Shown: positions 9,203 to 18,504, numbered from the stretch's first letter. The stretch is 64,000 bases of DNA from Plantactinospora soyae (GCF_014874095.1 NZ_JADBEB010000001.1:8928001-8992000), one strand, 5' to 3'. Translations and numbers: made by a program. The notes: generated from the sequence alone by a model not told the origin.

Positions 9203-9220
9203 GGTAGGGGCAGCCCTACC
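9203..9220. promoter_or_regulatory. candidate response-regulator operator
   Basis: Perfect inverted repeat GGTAGGG-GCAG-CCCTACC immediately upstream of the ABC ATPase gene. The operon ends with a LuxR-type response regulator, which makes a feedback site plausible. A short terminator is an alternative reading, but no T-tract follows. Confidence 0.5.
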
Positions 9221-9237
9221 CCCGAAGCCCAGAACGG

Positions 9238-9288
9238 TTAGGAAGGGGCCCTTCTACAACAGAAAACGATAGGAAGGGGCCCTTCCTT
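9238..9288 (-). terminator. intergenic repeat, probable terminator of phnE
   Basis: Two self-complementary GGAAGGGGCCCTT modules separated by an A/C-rich spacer lie directly downstream of the phnE stop codon. The same element recurs at 32407-32460, again just past the end of a minus-strand operon. It can fold into strong alternative hairpins. Confidence 0.6.
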
Positions 9289-9292
9289 GCAC

Positions 9293-10207
9293 TCAGCCCC
9301 AGCGGGAGCGGGTGGAGTCGTCGGACAGGGCGGCGGGGACGCCGAGGCGGCGACGGACGAGCACCGACAGGCCGTCGACCAGCAGCACCAGGATCAGCAC
9401 GGCGGCCATCAGGGTGGCCAGCTCCTGGTAGCGGAACAGGTGCAACGCGACCCCGAGTTCCTGGCCGAGGCCGCCGGCACCGACGTAGCCGATCACGACC
9501 GAGCTGCGGACGTTGCACTCCCACTGGTAGAGCAACTGGGAGGCGATGGTGCCCCGGGCCTGCGGCGCGATCGCGAGCAACGCCGTCGCGGTCCGGGAGG
9601 CGCCGGTGAGCCGTACCGCCTCGACCGGGGCCGGGTCGACGGCCTCCATCTGTTCGGAGCAGAGCTTGGCCAGCATGCCCGCCGAGTGCAGGCTGATCGC
9701 GTACACCCCGGCGGTCGGGCCGAGGCCGACCGCGGCGACGAACAGCAACGCCCAGAGCAGTTCCGGTACGCCGCGCAGCACCGTACCGAGGCCACGGGCG
9801 GCCAGCGCCAGCCAGCGCGGCGCCCGGACGTTGCCGGCGATCAGCACCGCCAGCGGCAGCCCGAGCAGCGCACCCAGCACCAGCGCCGACACCGAGATCT
9901 GGACCGTCTCCAGTACGGCGGTGCCGATCCGGCGCAGCAGTGCCGGATCGAGGTCGGGCGGGAACAGGCCGGAGACCAGTCGGGCGATCCCCTCCCGGCC
10001 CTCCACCAGCTGACCGATCCCGACCCCGGTCGCCGACAGCGACCAGAGCGCGAGCGTGGCGACACCCAGGTACGTCAGCCAGCGGAGGGTGCGCATCGGT
10101 GCCCGAGGTCGGCCGCCGACCGCCCGCTCCCACTCCACCTGTCGATCGCCGCTGCCGGGTCGGGGCGTCTCTCGGACCGGCTCCCCGGTCTCCAGCTCAG
10201 GCCGCAT
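9293..10207 (-). CDS. phnE: phosphonate/phosphite ABC transporter permease PhnE
   Basis: 304 residues with about six membrane helices and the binding-protein-dependent permease pattern (EAVRLTGAS...IAPQARGTI) in the cytoplasmic coupling region. The VLRGVPELLWALLFVAAVGLGP segment is typical of PhnE. The start lies within the end of phnC (11-bp overlap) with GGAG at the proper distance, and the gene is the last of phnD-phnC-phnE. It forms the membrane channel for the ligand delivered by PhnD. Confidence 0.9.
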   Translation of the reverse strand: MRPELETGEPVRETPRPGSGDRQVEWERAVGGRPRAPMRTLRWLTYLGVATLALWSLSATGVGIGQLVEGREGIARLVSGLFPPDLDPALLRRIGTAVLETVQISVSALVLGALLGLPLAVLIAGNVRAPRWLALAARGLGTVLRGVPELLWALLFVAAVGLGPTAGVYAISLHSAGMLAKLCSEQMEAVDPAPVEAVRLTGASRTATALLAIAPQARGTIASQLLYQWECNVRSSVVIGYVGAGGLGQELGVALHLFRYQELATLMAAVLILVLLVDGLSVLVRRRLGVPAALSDDSTRSRWG

Positions 10208-11015
10208 AGATCAGCTCCATCGTCGCCGCGTCCGGGGGCGGGCCGTCGTGCACGATCCGCCCGTCCCGCAGCGCCACCACCCGGGGGAACCGGCCGGCGA
10301 GCGCCACGTCGTGGGTCGCCACCAGCAGGGTCGCCTCGCCCGCGTTCCGCAGATCCTCGATCGCCGCCTCGGCGCGTACCGGATCCAGGCCCGAGGTCGT
10401 CTCGTCGGCCAGCAGCAGTCGAGGCTGCCCGAGCAGCGCCCTGACCAGCGCGACGCGCTGCCGCTGACCACCGGAGAGGTGTTCGATCCGGCGCCCGAGC
10501 AGGTGTGCGATGCCGTGCCGGTGGACCAGCGTGTCGACCCGGGCCGCGTAGCGCGCCGGCACCGCACCCCGGAGCACCGCCAGCCAGTCCGGCAGACGCC
10601 ATCGTGCGGCCTGCCCGATCAGCAGGTTCGTCCGGGCGGTGAGGCCCGGTACGAGGTCGTCGCGCTGCCGGATGAACCCGGCCGCCTGGCGCAGCCGCCG
10701 TACCTCGGTGGGCGTGCCGAACGGGTCGAGACCGCCAACCCGGACCTGCCCGGCGACCGGCCGTACCGCGCCGAGCAGTACCCGGAGCAGGGTGCTCTTG
10801 CCCGCACCCGACGACCCGAGCAGGGCGACCGCCTCGCCTTCCGCCACCCGCAGGTCGATGCGGTCGAGCACGGGTTCGGCCCGGCTGTCGAAGGTCGCCG
10901 TGACCCCGGTGAGTACGACGTCCACCCCACCGCCGATCCGATCCGCGTCGCTGCTGTCGATCCGGTCTGCCGCGCCGTCGATCCGGTATGCCGTGCTGCC
11001 GCCCTGGTCATCCAT
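10197..11015 (-). CDS. phnC: phosphonate/phosphite ABC transporter ATPase PhnC
   Basis: 272 residues. Walker A is GSSGAGKST, the signature LSGGQRQR, Walker B LLLADE, and the H-loop ATHD. The FIRQRDDLVPGLTARTNLL segment after the Q-loop is characteristic of PhnC ATPases. The first 30 residues are a low-complexity Asp/Arg/Ile stretch encoded by short GATCCG repeats, so translation might begin later than the ATG at 11015. The phnD stop is only 4 bp upstream. It supplies ATP hydrolysis for PhnE. Confidence 0.9.
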   Translation of the reverse strand: MDDQGGSTAYRIDGAADRIDSSDADRIGGGVDVVLTGVTATFDSRAEPVLDRIDLRVAEGEAVALLGSSGAGKSTLLRVLLGAVRPVAGQVRVGGLDPFGTPTEVRRLRQAAGFIRQRDDLVPGLTARTNLLIGQAARWRLPDWLAVLRGAVPARYAARVDTLVHRHGIAHLLGRRIEHLSGGQRQRVALVRALLGQPRLLLADETTSGLDPVRAEAAIEDLRNAGEATLLVATHDVALAGRFPRVVALRDGRIVHDGPPPDAATMELIYAA

Positions 11016-11019
11016 GGTG

Positions 11020-11943
11020 CTACCGCACGGTGACCAGACCGAGCCGGGTCGCGTTCTCCCGGACCTCCGTGTAATCCCCCGAGGACACCGTGACGTACGA
11101 CTTCGCCCGCATCAGGCTCAGCAACTCCGGATCGGTGATCCCGGTGAACGCGTCGGTGACCTTCTGCCGGGCCGCCGCGTCCAGACCGTCGCGGGCCACC
11201 CACGGGTATCCCATCACCTCGCGCTGCCCGACGACCCGCAGCGCCCCCGCCGGGATGGTGCCCTGCCGCTCCAACCGGTGCAGGATCCGCAGCTCCAGGC
11301 CGCCGGCCTCGACCGCACCCGTGAACACCGCCTGGGCAGTGGCATCGTGCCCGCCGGTGAACGTCACGGTCCGCAACGGAGGACAGACGTCGAGTTCGTC
11401 GGCCCGGCACTGGGCGCCCGCATCGGTGATCATCATCCTCGGGTAGAGGCTGCCGGACGTGGAGCCGACGTCGCCGAAGGCGAACCGTCCCTTGGCGGCC
11501 ACGACGTCCTGGACCGTCTTCGCGGGCGAGGCGGCCGGTACGACCACGGCGGCGTAGTAGCGCGGTGTCCCGGTCTCCTCGTCGATCTCGGTCACCAGCG
11601 GCGTGACGCCACTCGACTGCTCCACGGCCTGCGCGTACGTGAGGCCGCCGAGGTACGCCACGTCCACCTGCTTGGCGACCAGCGCCGCCACCACCCCGGC
11701 GTAGTTGTTGGCGACGAAGAGTTCCACCTTGACGCCGAGCGTCTCGGTCAGGTGCTCGCGCAGCGGCTCGTACTGCGCCCGCTGCTTCTCCGGGGAGATG
11801 TTCGGAATGATCCCCACCCGGAGTGTCTTCGGCAGCCCGTCGCCACCGCTCTCCCCGGTACCCCCGCAGCCCACGGCGGCCAGCAGCAGCACAATGACGG
11901 TGAGTAGACCGGGTACGGCGTACCCAACCCGACGTCGGCGCAT
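11020..11943 (-). CDS. phnD: phosphate/phosphite/phosphonate-binding lipoprotein PhnD
   Basis: 307 residues from the ATG at 11943, preceded by GAGGAA. A lipoprotein signal peptide ends in AAVGC. The mature protein is a periplasmic-binding fold starting TLRVGIIPNISPEK, with the conserved AYLGGLTYAQA and GDVGSTSGSLYP segments of the PhnD family. It captures the ligand for PhnC/PhnE on the outer face of the membrane. No C-P lyase, phosphonatase or phosphite dehydrogenase gene is nearby, so the ligand (phosphonate, phosphite or another oxyanion) stays open. Confidence 0.9.
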   Translation of the reverse strand: MRRRRVGYAVPGLLTVIVLLLAAVGCGGTGESGGDGLPKTLRVGIIPNISPEKQRAQYEPLREHLTETLGVKVELFVANNYAGVVAALVAKQVDVAYLGGLTYAQAVEQSSGVTPLVTEIDEETGTPRYYAAVVVPAASPAKTVQDVVAAKGRFAFGDVGSTSGSLYPRMMITDAGAQCRADELDVCPPLRTVTFTGGHDATAQAVFTGAVEAGGLELRILHRLERQGTIPAGALRVVGQREVMGYPWVARDGLDAAARQKVTDAFTGITDPELLSLMRAKSYVTVSSGDYTEVRENATRLGLVTVR

Positions 11944-12165
11944 GAATTCCTCGCTTTTCCATCCGGATACGGAAGCGACGACGAGCCCTGGTCTGCGCAC
12001 AGTAGACGGACCGCCGCTGCCCACCCGTCGCGGCCACGCACTCGGTGGCACCGAGACTCTAAGGCCCGGTGGCCGTGCCGGCAGAGGCGACCGCCGCAGG
12101 TGTTCTGATTCCACCGCACCGGTCAGGATGCCAGACGGTCCCGCAGCCGGCTCGGCTCGGTCCGG

Positions 12166-13365
12166 TCACAGCGGTGACGAAGCGGGCGCCGGCTCCCGGC
12201 CTCTGATCCGGGCCACGTCGTGGACGATGATGCCCAGCAGGATGGCGCTGACGATGCCGGCGGCGGCCAGCGGCGGTACGAAGACCAGCGCCGGGGCCAC
12301 GACGACGAGCAGGACGATCCCGATCAGCCGCGACCAGAGCAACCGGGCGTAGACCTCGTACCCGAACCGTGCCCGGCCGGCCATGAAGAGCACCGGGCCG
12401 CCGACGATCACACCGACCCAGGCAGCGTCGGTGTGCCCGAGCGGACGGGTGACCACGAGTTCGTAGCCGACGGCGGTGGTCACCACACCGGCCACGATCA
12501 CCAGGTGGGTGTAGGTGGCCGACCAGGTGAACCGGGTCGGGTCCCGGGCGCTGTTGAAGGCCTCCGCCAGCGCGAACCCGGCCTGGAAGAAGTAGAGCCG
12601 CCACAGCAGCACGGTGGTCGCGAAGGCGATCACGAAGGCGGCCGACCGGGCGATGGTGAACTCGTTGCCGCTGAACGCGAATCCGGTGACCAGGATCGAT
12701 TCGCCGAGCGCGATCAGGAAGAACTGCTGGTAGCGCTCGGCGACGTGCTCGCCCGCGAACCGCCACTCCAGGCTCGCCGCGCGGCCCAGCCTCGGGGTGG
12801 GCCAGCGGAGCAGATGCCCAAGGTAGTCCGCGCCGATGGCCAGTCCCCAGAACAGCAGTCGGAGGTCGCCGGTGGCGAGCGCTCCGCCGATCCAGAGCGG
12901 GGCGGTGCACAGGCCCCAGAACACCAGCCGGACGGAGATCCGCTGCCGGGGGTCGCCGCGCAGGGTCAGCCCCAGGACGAGGGGCCGGCCGATCTGGCTC
13001 AGCACGTACGCCAACGCGAACATCAGGCCGTGCTGCTCGAACGCCCGGGGTACGGCGACCGCCATCACCATGCTGCCGAACATGGTGGCCACGACGATGA
13101 CCTGGACCATCGCCCGTTCCGGGTCGAACCGGCTGGTCATCAGCGTGGTCATCGCCCAGAGCAGCCAGAGGGTCAGCAGCAGCAGTACGGCGCGGAGCGC
13201 CTGGCCGAAGACCTCCCCGTCGAGTTCGCTGAAATCCTGCACGAGCCGCTGTGAGACCCGGGTCAGCGCGAAGACGTACACCAGGTCGAGGAAGAGCTCC
13301 AGGAAGGTCGCCCGTGGCGAACTTTCCTCGTTGCGCAGCAGGTCCGCCCCGCCACCGAGTACCAT
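12166..13365 (-). CDS. ltrA: low temperature requirement A (LtrA) family membrane protein
   Basis: 399 residues with about 12 hydrophobic segments. The N-terminus carries the family hallmark TFLELFLDLVYVFALTRVS, and the centre carries AGEHVAERYQQFFLIALGESIL. The family was named from a Listeria mutant unable to grow in the cold; the molecular function is unknown. It is a single-gene unit, divergent from the LLM oxidoreductase gene across 186 bp. Confidence 0.88.
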   Translation of the reverse strand: MVLGGGADLLRNEESSPRATFLELFLDLVYVFALTRVSQRLVQDFSELDGEVFGQALRAVLLLLTLWLLWAMTTLMTSRFDPERAMVQVIVVATMFGSMVMAVAVPRAFEQHGLMFALAYVLSQIGRPLVLGLTLRGDPRQRISVRLVFWGLCTAPLWIGGALATGDLRLLFWGLAIGADYLGHLLRWPTPRLGRAASLEWRFAGEHVAERYQQFFLIALGESILVTGFAFSGNEFTIARSAAFVIAFATTVLLWRLYFFQAGFALAEAFNSARDPTRFTWSATYTHLVIVAGVVTTAVGYELVVTRPLGHTDAAWVGVIVGGPVLFMAGRARFGYEVYARLLWSRLIGIVLLVVVAPALVFVPPLAAAGIVSAILLGIIVHDVARIRGREPAPASSPL

Positions 13366-13551
13366 TCGGCCCGCTTTCTCCCGTCACGCGTCGCTCACCC
13401 GAGATGTCCGGCTTTCCGTTCCGAGTGATACCACGAGCCGCCCACCGATCGGGCCTTCCTGCGGAAAGACCGGCCCGGAGCAGTCGACGCCCGGCGGGGA
13501 GTTGTCGACCGCCGGCGGAAGAAATCCGGCTCTTCCCGGGTTGCCGAACGT

Positions 13552-14562
13552 GTGATTGACGTACCGCTGTCTGTCCTTGACCTCGCACCGGTCGCCGCCG
13601 GCACCACCGCCGGCCCGGCCCTGCGCCACACCACCGAGCTGGCCCGGCGGACCGAGGAACTCGGCTACCACCGCTTCTGGGTGGCCGAACACCACAACAT
13701 GCCGGCGATCGCGAGCTCCGCGCCGGCCGTGCTGATCGCCCACCTGGCCGCCGCCACCTCGACCATCCGGGTCGGTTCCGGCGGGGTGATGCTGCCCAAC
13801 CACGCGCCGCTGGTGGTGGCCGAGCAGTTCGGGACGCTGGAGGCCCTGCATCCGGGCCGGATCGACCTGGGGATCGGCCGGGCGCCCGGCACCGACCAGG
13901 CGACCGCGCTGGCGCTGCGGCGTACGGTCGAGGGCCTCTCCGCCGAGGGCTTCCCGCAGGAACTGGCCGACCTGTTCAACTACTTCACCGGGGAACGGCC
14001 GGGACCGATCACGGCTACCCCGGGCCGAGGCGAGCGGCCGGCGATCTGGCTGCTCGGCTCCAGCGGCTTCAGCGCCCGGCTCGCCGGGTTGCTCGGCCTG
14101 CCGTTCTCGTTCGCCCATCACTTCAGCTCGGCGAACACGCTGCCGGCGCTGGCGCTCTACCGGGAGAGCTTCCGCCCGTCGCAGTGGCTGGACCAGCCGT
14201 ACGCGATGGTGGCGGTGAACGCGGTCTGTGCCGAGGACGACGCACGGGCCGAGTGGCTGGCCGGGCCGGCCTCGCTGTCCTTCCTGCGCCTGCGCGGCGG
14301 CCGACCGGAGCCGCTGGCCACGCCGGAGGAGGCGGCGGCCTACCCGTACACCGAGTTGGAACGGCAGTTCGTGGCCGATCGGCGCGAGGGGCAGGCGATG
14401 GGGTCGCCCGAGACGGTCCGCCGGCAGCTCACCGACCTGCTGGCCCGGACCGGCGCCGACGAGCTGATGCTGACCACCCTGGTGTACGACATCGCCGACC
14501 GGGTGCGCTCGTACGAGCTGATCGCGGAGAAGGTGGTCGGCGGACTGCGCCGGGAGCACTGA
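13552..14562 (+). CDS. LLM-class flavin-dependent oxidoreductase (luciferase-like)
   Basis: 336 residues from a GTG. It has the bacterial-luciferase-like TIM barrel of MsnO8-type LLM proteins: [10 protein letters not shown] at the N-terminus, [49 protein letters not shown]-type flavin-site residues and [12 protein letters not shown]. Enzymes of this class use FMNH2 or F420 as cofactor; which one, and the substrate, cannot be read from the sequence. It is monocistronic and followed by a tandem repeat and a hairpin. Confidence 0.9.
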   Translation: MIDVPLSVLDLAPVAAGTTAGPALRHTTELARRTEELGYHRFWVAEHHNMPAIASSAPAVLIAHLAAATSTIRVGSGGVMLPNHAPLVVAEQFGTLEALHPGRIDLGIGRAPGTDQATALALRRTVEGLSAEGFPQELADLFNYFTGERPGPITATPGRGERPAIWLLGSSGFSARLAGLLGLPFSFAHHFSSANTLPALALYRESFRPSQWLDQPYAMVAVNAVCAEDDARAEWLAGPASLSFLRLRGGRPEPLATPEEAAAYPYTELERQFVADRREGQAMGSPETVRRQLTDLLARTGADELMLTTLVYDIADRVRSYELIAEKVVGGLRREH

Positions 14563-14672
14563 CCGGCGATCCGTGCGGTGGTGGCCGGCGATCCGTTGTC
14601 CGGTGGGTGGCCGGCGATCCGTTGTGCGGTGGGTGACCGGGGTCCGTTGTGCGGTGGGTGACCGGGGTCACG
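14561..14672. repeat. tandem ~25-bp repeat downstream of the LLM gene
   Basis: Four to five imperfect units built on GGCCGGCGATCCGTTGTGCGG followed by TGGGT start at the stop codon of the LLM gene and decay towards the right. No coding frame is supported across them. Confidence 0.75.
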
Positions 14673-14861
14673 CTGGTCGGCGGGCGCGAAACACACTCTT
14701 CACCGCGCTGTCATCGGCCGGCACCGGAAGGGGCCTAGTGTTCATACCGGTGGTGGTTCGACAAGCGCGATCGGGACGGGTCGCGTGATGTCGCGGTGTG
14801 TGCCGCACCGGCCGGCGGGGAGATGAGCGACCCTGCGGGCCGGTGCGGCTTCGCGTTGTCG

Positions 14862-14903
14862 GGTCCGCCGCGGCGTCCGGCCCTACCGGCGCCGCGGCGG
14901 TCC
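14862..14903. terminator. hairpin between convergent genes
   Basis: A 14-bp stem with one mismatch (GGTCCGCCGCGGCG at 14862-14875 against 14890-14903) around a 14-base loop lies 22 bp past the lyase stop codon and could terminate both convergent transcripts. No long T-tract. The rest of 14673-14861 shows nothing recognisable. Confidence 0.55.
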
Positions 14904-14925
14904 GACCGCCAATCCGAACGGGCCG

Positions 14926-17214
14926 CTACCTCAGGTAGATCGACGGCGCCGGTGCCGTGGACATGCCGTTTCCGATGAAGAAGCTCGGGTGCGGCGGCTG
15001 GTTGTAGGCGGTGTTCTGCCAGGCGATCGCCACTCGGTACATCGGGTCGTGCATCAGGGTGTGGATCCGGGTACTGGTCTGGGTCGGAGTGCTGTAGATC
15101 CGCAGCGCCCCGCTGTCGCTGGTCCGCCAGATCACCTCTTCGCGCCAGTCACCCAGGATGTCGGCCGAGAGCGCCGGGTTGGCCTTGGTGCCGTTGTTCG
15201 ACGCCACCCCGCTGCCGTTCAGCAGCCGGGTGTCGGAGCTGGTGCCGTACTTGTCGATCCGGGTCTGGTCCAACAGTTCCCGGACCGGGTCGCCGTCCCA
15301 CCAGATCAGGAAGTTGCTCGACGACGGCTTGCGGCCGACGTTCGCGCCGGACGGGCTGCGCAGCCCGTCGGCCGCCGACGACCAGGACTCCGCCCCGGCG
15401 CTGCCGGCGTAGATGTCCCCGGCCACGCCCCGGCCGTTATCCCCGGCCGCGGCGGTGGACCAGTAGATCTGTCCGGTACGCGCGTTGGCGAACCAGGACG
15501 ACGGCTTGGAGGAGTCCTCGCTGACCTTGAAGTACTCCAGCCCCGAACGGGCCGGATCGAGGTCGCCGAGGTGGGCCGCGTCGCCGTGCCCGTGGCCGGT
15601 GTTCCACAGCGCCGAGCCGTTGTCGTTGACCGCCATCGCCCCGTACAGGATCTCGTCCCGGCCGTCGGCGTCCACGTCGCCGATGGTCAGCGAGTGGTTG
15701 CCCTGGCCGGCGTACTGCGACCCGGCGGAGTTGGAGTCGAAGGTCCAGCGCCGGGTCAGCGCGCCGTTGCGGAAGTCCCAGGCGACGATGACGCTGCGGG
15801 TGTAGTAGCCCCGGGCCATGATCAGCGACGGCCGCTGCCCGTCCAGGTAGGCCGTACCGGCGAGGAACCGGTCCACCCGGTTGCCGTAGTTGTCGCCCCA
15901 GGCCGAGACGGTGCCCCGGGCCGGCTCGTAGTTGACCGTCGAGAGCACCGCGCCGGTCTGACCGTCGAACATGGTCAGGAACTCGGGCCCGGCGAGCACG
16001 TAGCCGCTGGAGTTGCGATGGTCGGCCGAGGACGATCCGATCAGCTGACCGGTGCCGGACCGGCTGCCGTCGGCCGTCTTCATCGCGACCTCGGCGCGGC
16101 CGTCGCCGTCGTAGTCGTACACCTGGAACTGGGTGTAGTGGGCGCCGGCCCGGATGTTGCGGCCCAGGTCGATCCGCCACAGCCGGGTGCCGGTCAGGGT
16201 GTACGCGTCGACGTAGACGTTGCCGGTGTACCCGGACTGCGAGTTGTCCTTGGCGTTGGACGGGTCCCACTTGACGACGATCTCGTACCGGCCGTCGCCG
16301 TCCAGGTCGCCGACCGAGGCATCGTTCGCCGAGTAGGTGTACGCCTCCCCGGACGGCGTGCTGCCGCCCGGTGGCACCTGCAACCGGACGTCGAGGTAGC
16401 CGCTGCCGAACTGGAGTGCCGGTGCCGACGCGGCCTGCTCGGTCCCGTTGACCACGGCCCTGACGGTGTACGCCGAGCCGGCGGCCGCCCCGGAGTCGAG
16501 GTAGTTGGTGGCGCCGGTGATCGGGGTCGAGTTGACCAGGGTCGAGCCCCGGTAGAGGTTGAACGACACGCCGGAGGTCTCGGTGCCGAGCAGCCGCCAG
16601 GAGACCAGGTTCGCGCTGCCGGACCGGACGCTGACCAGGCCCCGGTCGAGATCCTCCATCTGCTTGGCCCCGGCCGGTGGGTTCGTCGGCGGCGGGGTGG
16701 TGACCGGAGGTGTGGTGACCGGCGGGGTGGTCGGCGGGGGTGTGGTGACCGGCGGGGTGGTGGTCGGTCCGCCCGGCGTGGTGGCGGTCGGGCCCACCGA
16801 GCCGGTGCAGGTGGTGCCGTTCATCGCGAAGCTCGTCGGCACCGGGTTGCTGGAGGTCCAGGATCCGTTGAAGCCGAACGCGACACCGGCGTTGGTGGCG
16901 AGCGCGCCGTTGTAGCTGACGTTGGTGGCCGTGACCTGACTGCCGCTCTGGCCGACCGTGGCGTTCCACGCCTGGGTGACCGTTTGGCCGGCGCCGTACG
17001 TCCAGGTCAGGCTCCAGCCGGTGACCGGGTCTCCGAGGTTGGTGAGGGTGACACTGGCGCCGAAGCCACCCTGCCACTCGTTGGCCACCTGGTAGTCGAC
17101 CCGACAGCCGGCCGCGGCGGCCGAGGCGACCACTGCGGTGAACGCCCCGGTCGCGGTCAGGACGGCCGCCGTCGTCGCGGCGAGCAGGGTGGTGCGATGT
17201 CGCGAAATACGCAT
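14926..17214 (-). CDS. secreted rhamnogalacturonan lyase (PL11) with N-terminal CBM2
   Basis: 762 residues from the ATG at 17214 (GGAG 8 bases upstream; a TTG two codons earlier is less likely). A signal peptide covers about 1-36. A family 2 carbohydrate-binding module follows (GCRVDYQVANEWQGGFGASV ... SWTSSNPVPTSFAMNGTTC), then a Pro/Thr-rich linker at about 145-190, then a PL11 catalytic region starting EDLDRGLVSVRSG and rich in calcium-binding DYDGDGRAE / DLDGDGRYE / DVDADGRDE loops. It should cleave the rhamnogalacturonan I backbone of pectin outside the cell by beta-elimination. A palindromic GG.AAGCGCTT.CC box lies 180 bp upstream. Confidence 0.93.
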   Translation of the reverse strand: MRISRHRTTLLAATTAAVLTATGAFTAVVASAAAAGCRVDYQVANEWQGGFGASVTLTNLGDPVTGWSLTWTYGAGQTVTQAWNATVGQSGSQVTATNVSYNGALATNAGVAFGFNGSWTSSNPVPTSFAMNGTTCTGSVGPTATTPGGPTTTPPVTTPPPTTPPVTTPPVTTPPPTNPPAGAKQMEDLDRGLVSVRSGSANLVSWRLLGTETSGVSFNLYRGSTLVNSTPITGATNYLDSGAAAGSAYTVRAVVNGTEQAASAPALQFGSGYLDVRLQVPPGGSTPSGEAYTYSANDASVGDLDGDGRYEIVVKWDPSNAKDNSQSGYTGNVYVDAYTLTGTRLWRIDLGRNIRAGAHYTQFQVYDYDGDGRAEVAMKTADGSRSGTGQLIGSSSADHRNSSGYVLAGPEFLTMFDGQTGAVLSTVNYEPARGTVSAWGDNYGNRVDRFLAGTAYLDGQRPSLIMARGYYTRSVIVAWDFRNGALTRRWTFDSNSAGSQYAGQGNHSLTIGDVDADGRDEILYGAMAVNDNGSALWNTGHGHGDAAHLGDLDPARSGLEYFKVSEDSSKPSSWFANARTGQIYWSTAAAGDNGRGVAGDIYAGSAGAESWSSAADGLRSPSGANVGRKPSSSNFLIWWDGDPVRELLDQTRIDKYGTSSDTRLLNGSGVASNNGTKANPALSADILGDWREEVIWRTSDSGALRIYSTPTQTSTRIHTLMHDPMYRVAIAWQNTAYNQPPHPSFFIGNGMSTAPAPSIYLR

Positions 17215-17395
17215 GATCAACTCCGTTGGAGGCGGGGGCGCGGCACGGAGGTACGAAGCCCGGCCGGCGACAGCGATGCTGCTCCGGCCTGCCCGGGGCC
17301 GGTGGTACTCGGACCGCGCTTGGGTAGCCGAAAATGGAACAGTTCAACGGCAACCCGACAACGGGGGGACGGCTTCCAGCGCACTTGAATGCTAG

Positions 17396-17409
17396 GGCAA
17401 GCGCTTTCC
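17396..17409. promoter_or_regulatory. candidate LacI-family operator upstream of the PL11 gene
   Basis: GGCAAGCGCTTTCC is palindromic except for one base pair. It has the AAGCGCTT core of LacI/GalR-family operators, the same core as the two perfect boxes upstream of the GH3 gene at 38 kb. Position upstream of a polysaccharide lyase gene fits catabolite or substrate control. Confidence 0.5.
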
Positions 17410-17529
17410 GGAGCACAACATCGAGCCTCGCAATTTAAAGGTTTCATCTCCCGCGCACACCCCTGGCCGACACCCCACGCTCCGGCGTCGATGCGCAGCG
17501 CCCGCGCGCTCGCCACCGACCGCGCGAAC

Positions 17530-17705
17530 CCCCCGCCAGCCGAACGGAAGGAGCGGGGCCGGACGCGGGAGGGCGCGGGTTGGAAGCGAGGGCAGGGCCG
17601 GACGCGCGAGCGGGGCTGGACGCGCGAGGGTGGGGCCGGACGCGAGGGCGGGGTCGACGGAGGGGCGGGGTGGGAACGCAAGGGGCCGGGCTGGACGGAC
17701 GGGGC
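17530..17705. repeat. degenerate G-rich direct repeats
   Basis: About eight imperfect units of 17-20 bp built on GGGGCCGGACGCGAGGG, strongly G-rich on the plus strand. Frames through it are low complexity, and no gene is supported. It fills most of the gap between the PL11 promoter and the terminator of the next gene. Confidence 0.6.
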
Positions 17706-17743
17706 ACCGATTTATCCGACGATTCGAACGAGCGACAGAAGAA

Positions 17744-17783
17744 CGGATGCCCACCCGCGTTGGGGGACGCGGGTGGGCATCCG
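17744..17783 (-). terminator. intrinsic terminator
   Basis: Perfect 17-bp inverted repeat (17744-17760 and 17767-17783) with a 6-base loop, 14 bp after the stop of the minus-strand gene. A short T-rich tract follows in the direction of transcription. Confidence 0.85.
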
Positions 17784-17797
17784 TGGCCGGACAGTTC

Positions 17798-18190
17798 TCA
17801 GAACTTGTCGCGGCCAGTCAGAGTACGTTCGAGGTTGTCGGCGGTCGTCGTCACCAACAACAGGGGGCGCTCAAACTCGTTGATGTTCAGGTTGAGCAGC
17901 GGAACCGCATGGCGGAACGTCACGAGCTTGCCCATCAGCGCCATTCCGCCGCACACCGTCTCGCCAATTTCCTTCAATGCCCGGGACAGGTCCACCGAGC
18001 CGAGCTCGCCGAACGACGACTCGATCTGGACCCACTCCTCCTCGCCGTTCGCCAGCGTCAGGTGCCACAGCAGGACGGCCTGCGACCGAAGGCCCTCGGT
18101 CTCGAAGATGAGCTTGATCAGGTTGGGCTCTTCGTGCGAGATCTTGTAATTCGATCGGACGTAGGAAGCGAGGTCTGTCCAGGTCGCCAT
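17798..18190 (-). CDS. conserved hypothetical protein, YbjN/CesT-like size
   Basis: 130 residues from the ATG at 18190, preceded by GGAGGG. No signal peptide, membrane segment or known catalytic motif. The pattern (alpha, beta-strands LIKLIFETEG and VLLWHLTLANGEEEWVQIES, acidic helix, then FERPLLLVTTTADNLE) resembles small alpha/beta proteins of the YbjN / type III chaperone-like fold; this is an impression, not an assignment. It is monocistronic with its own strong terminator. Confidence 0.75.
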   Translation of the reverse strand: MATWTDLASYVRSNYKISHEEPNLIKLIFETEGLRSQAVLLWHLTLANGEEEWVQIESSFGELGSVDLSRALKEIGETVCGGMALMGKLVTFRHAVPLLNLNINEFERPLLLVTTTADNLERTLTGRDKF

Positions 18191-18504
18191 TAGCCCTCCT
18201 CCAGTTTGTACGACACGAGCAGTGGACACCGGGCGAAAAGAAATCGCAAGCGTCGACACGTACGCTGTACAAGATCTGTCTCTATTCGAAACAGCGGCCG
18301 TACAAAGAATGGATGCGACGCCGTACTGAATAGTCACCGATTCGGACCCGATCGACATCTTGCCCGGTGACTTTCGCCGGTGCCGGATAAACGGTCCGAC
18401 ATAATCGGCGCTACGGGTTCGCTCAGCGCGACCGAACGGCGGAACGGTTCCGGTCGTCCGTTGGCGGCGCCGGATCGGTCGGGCGACACGGGCGGACTCG
18501 ATGG

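Noticed and set aside
11944-12165. Riboswitch or other structured leader before phnD
   Set aside because: No known riboswitch core could be recognised; short GC-rich hairpins alone are not informative here.
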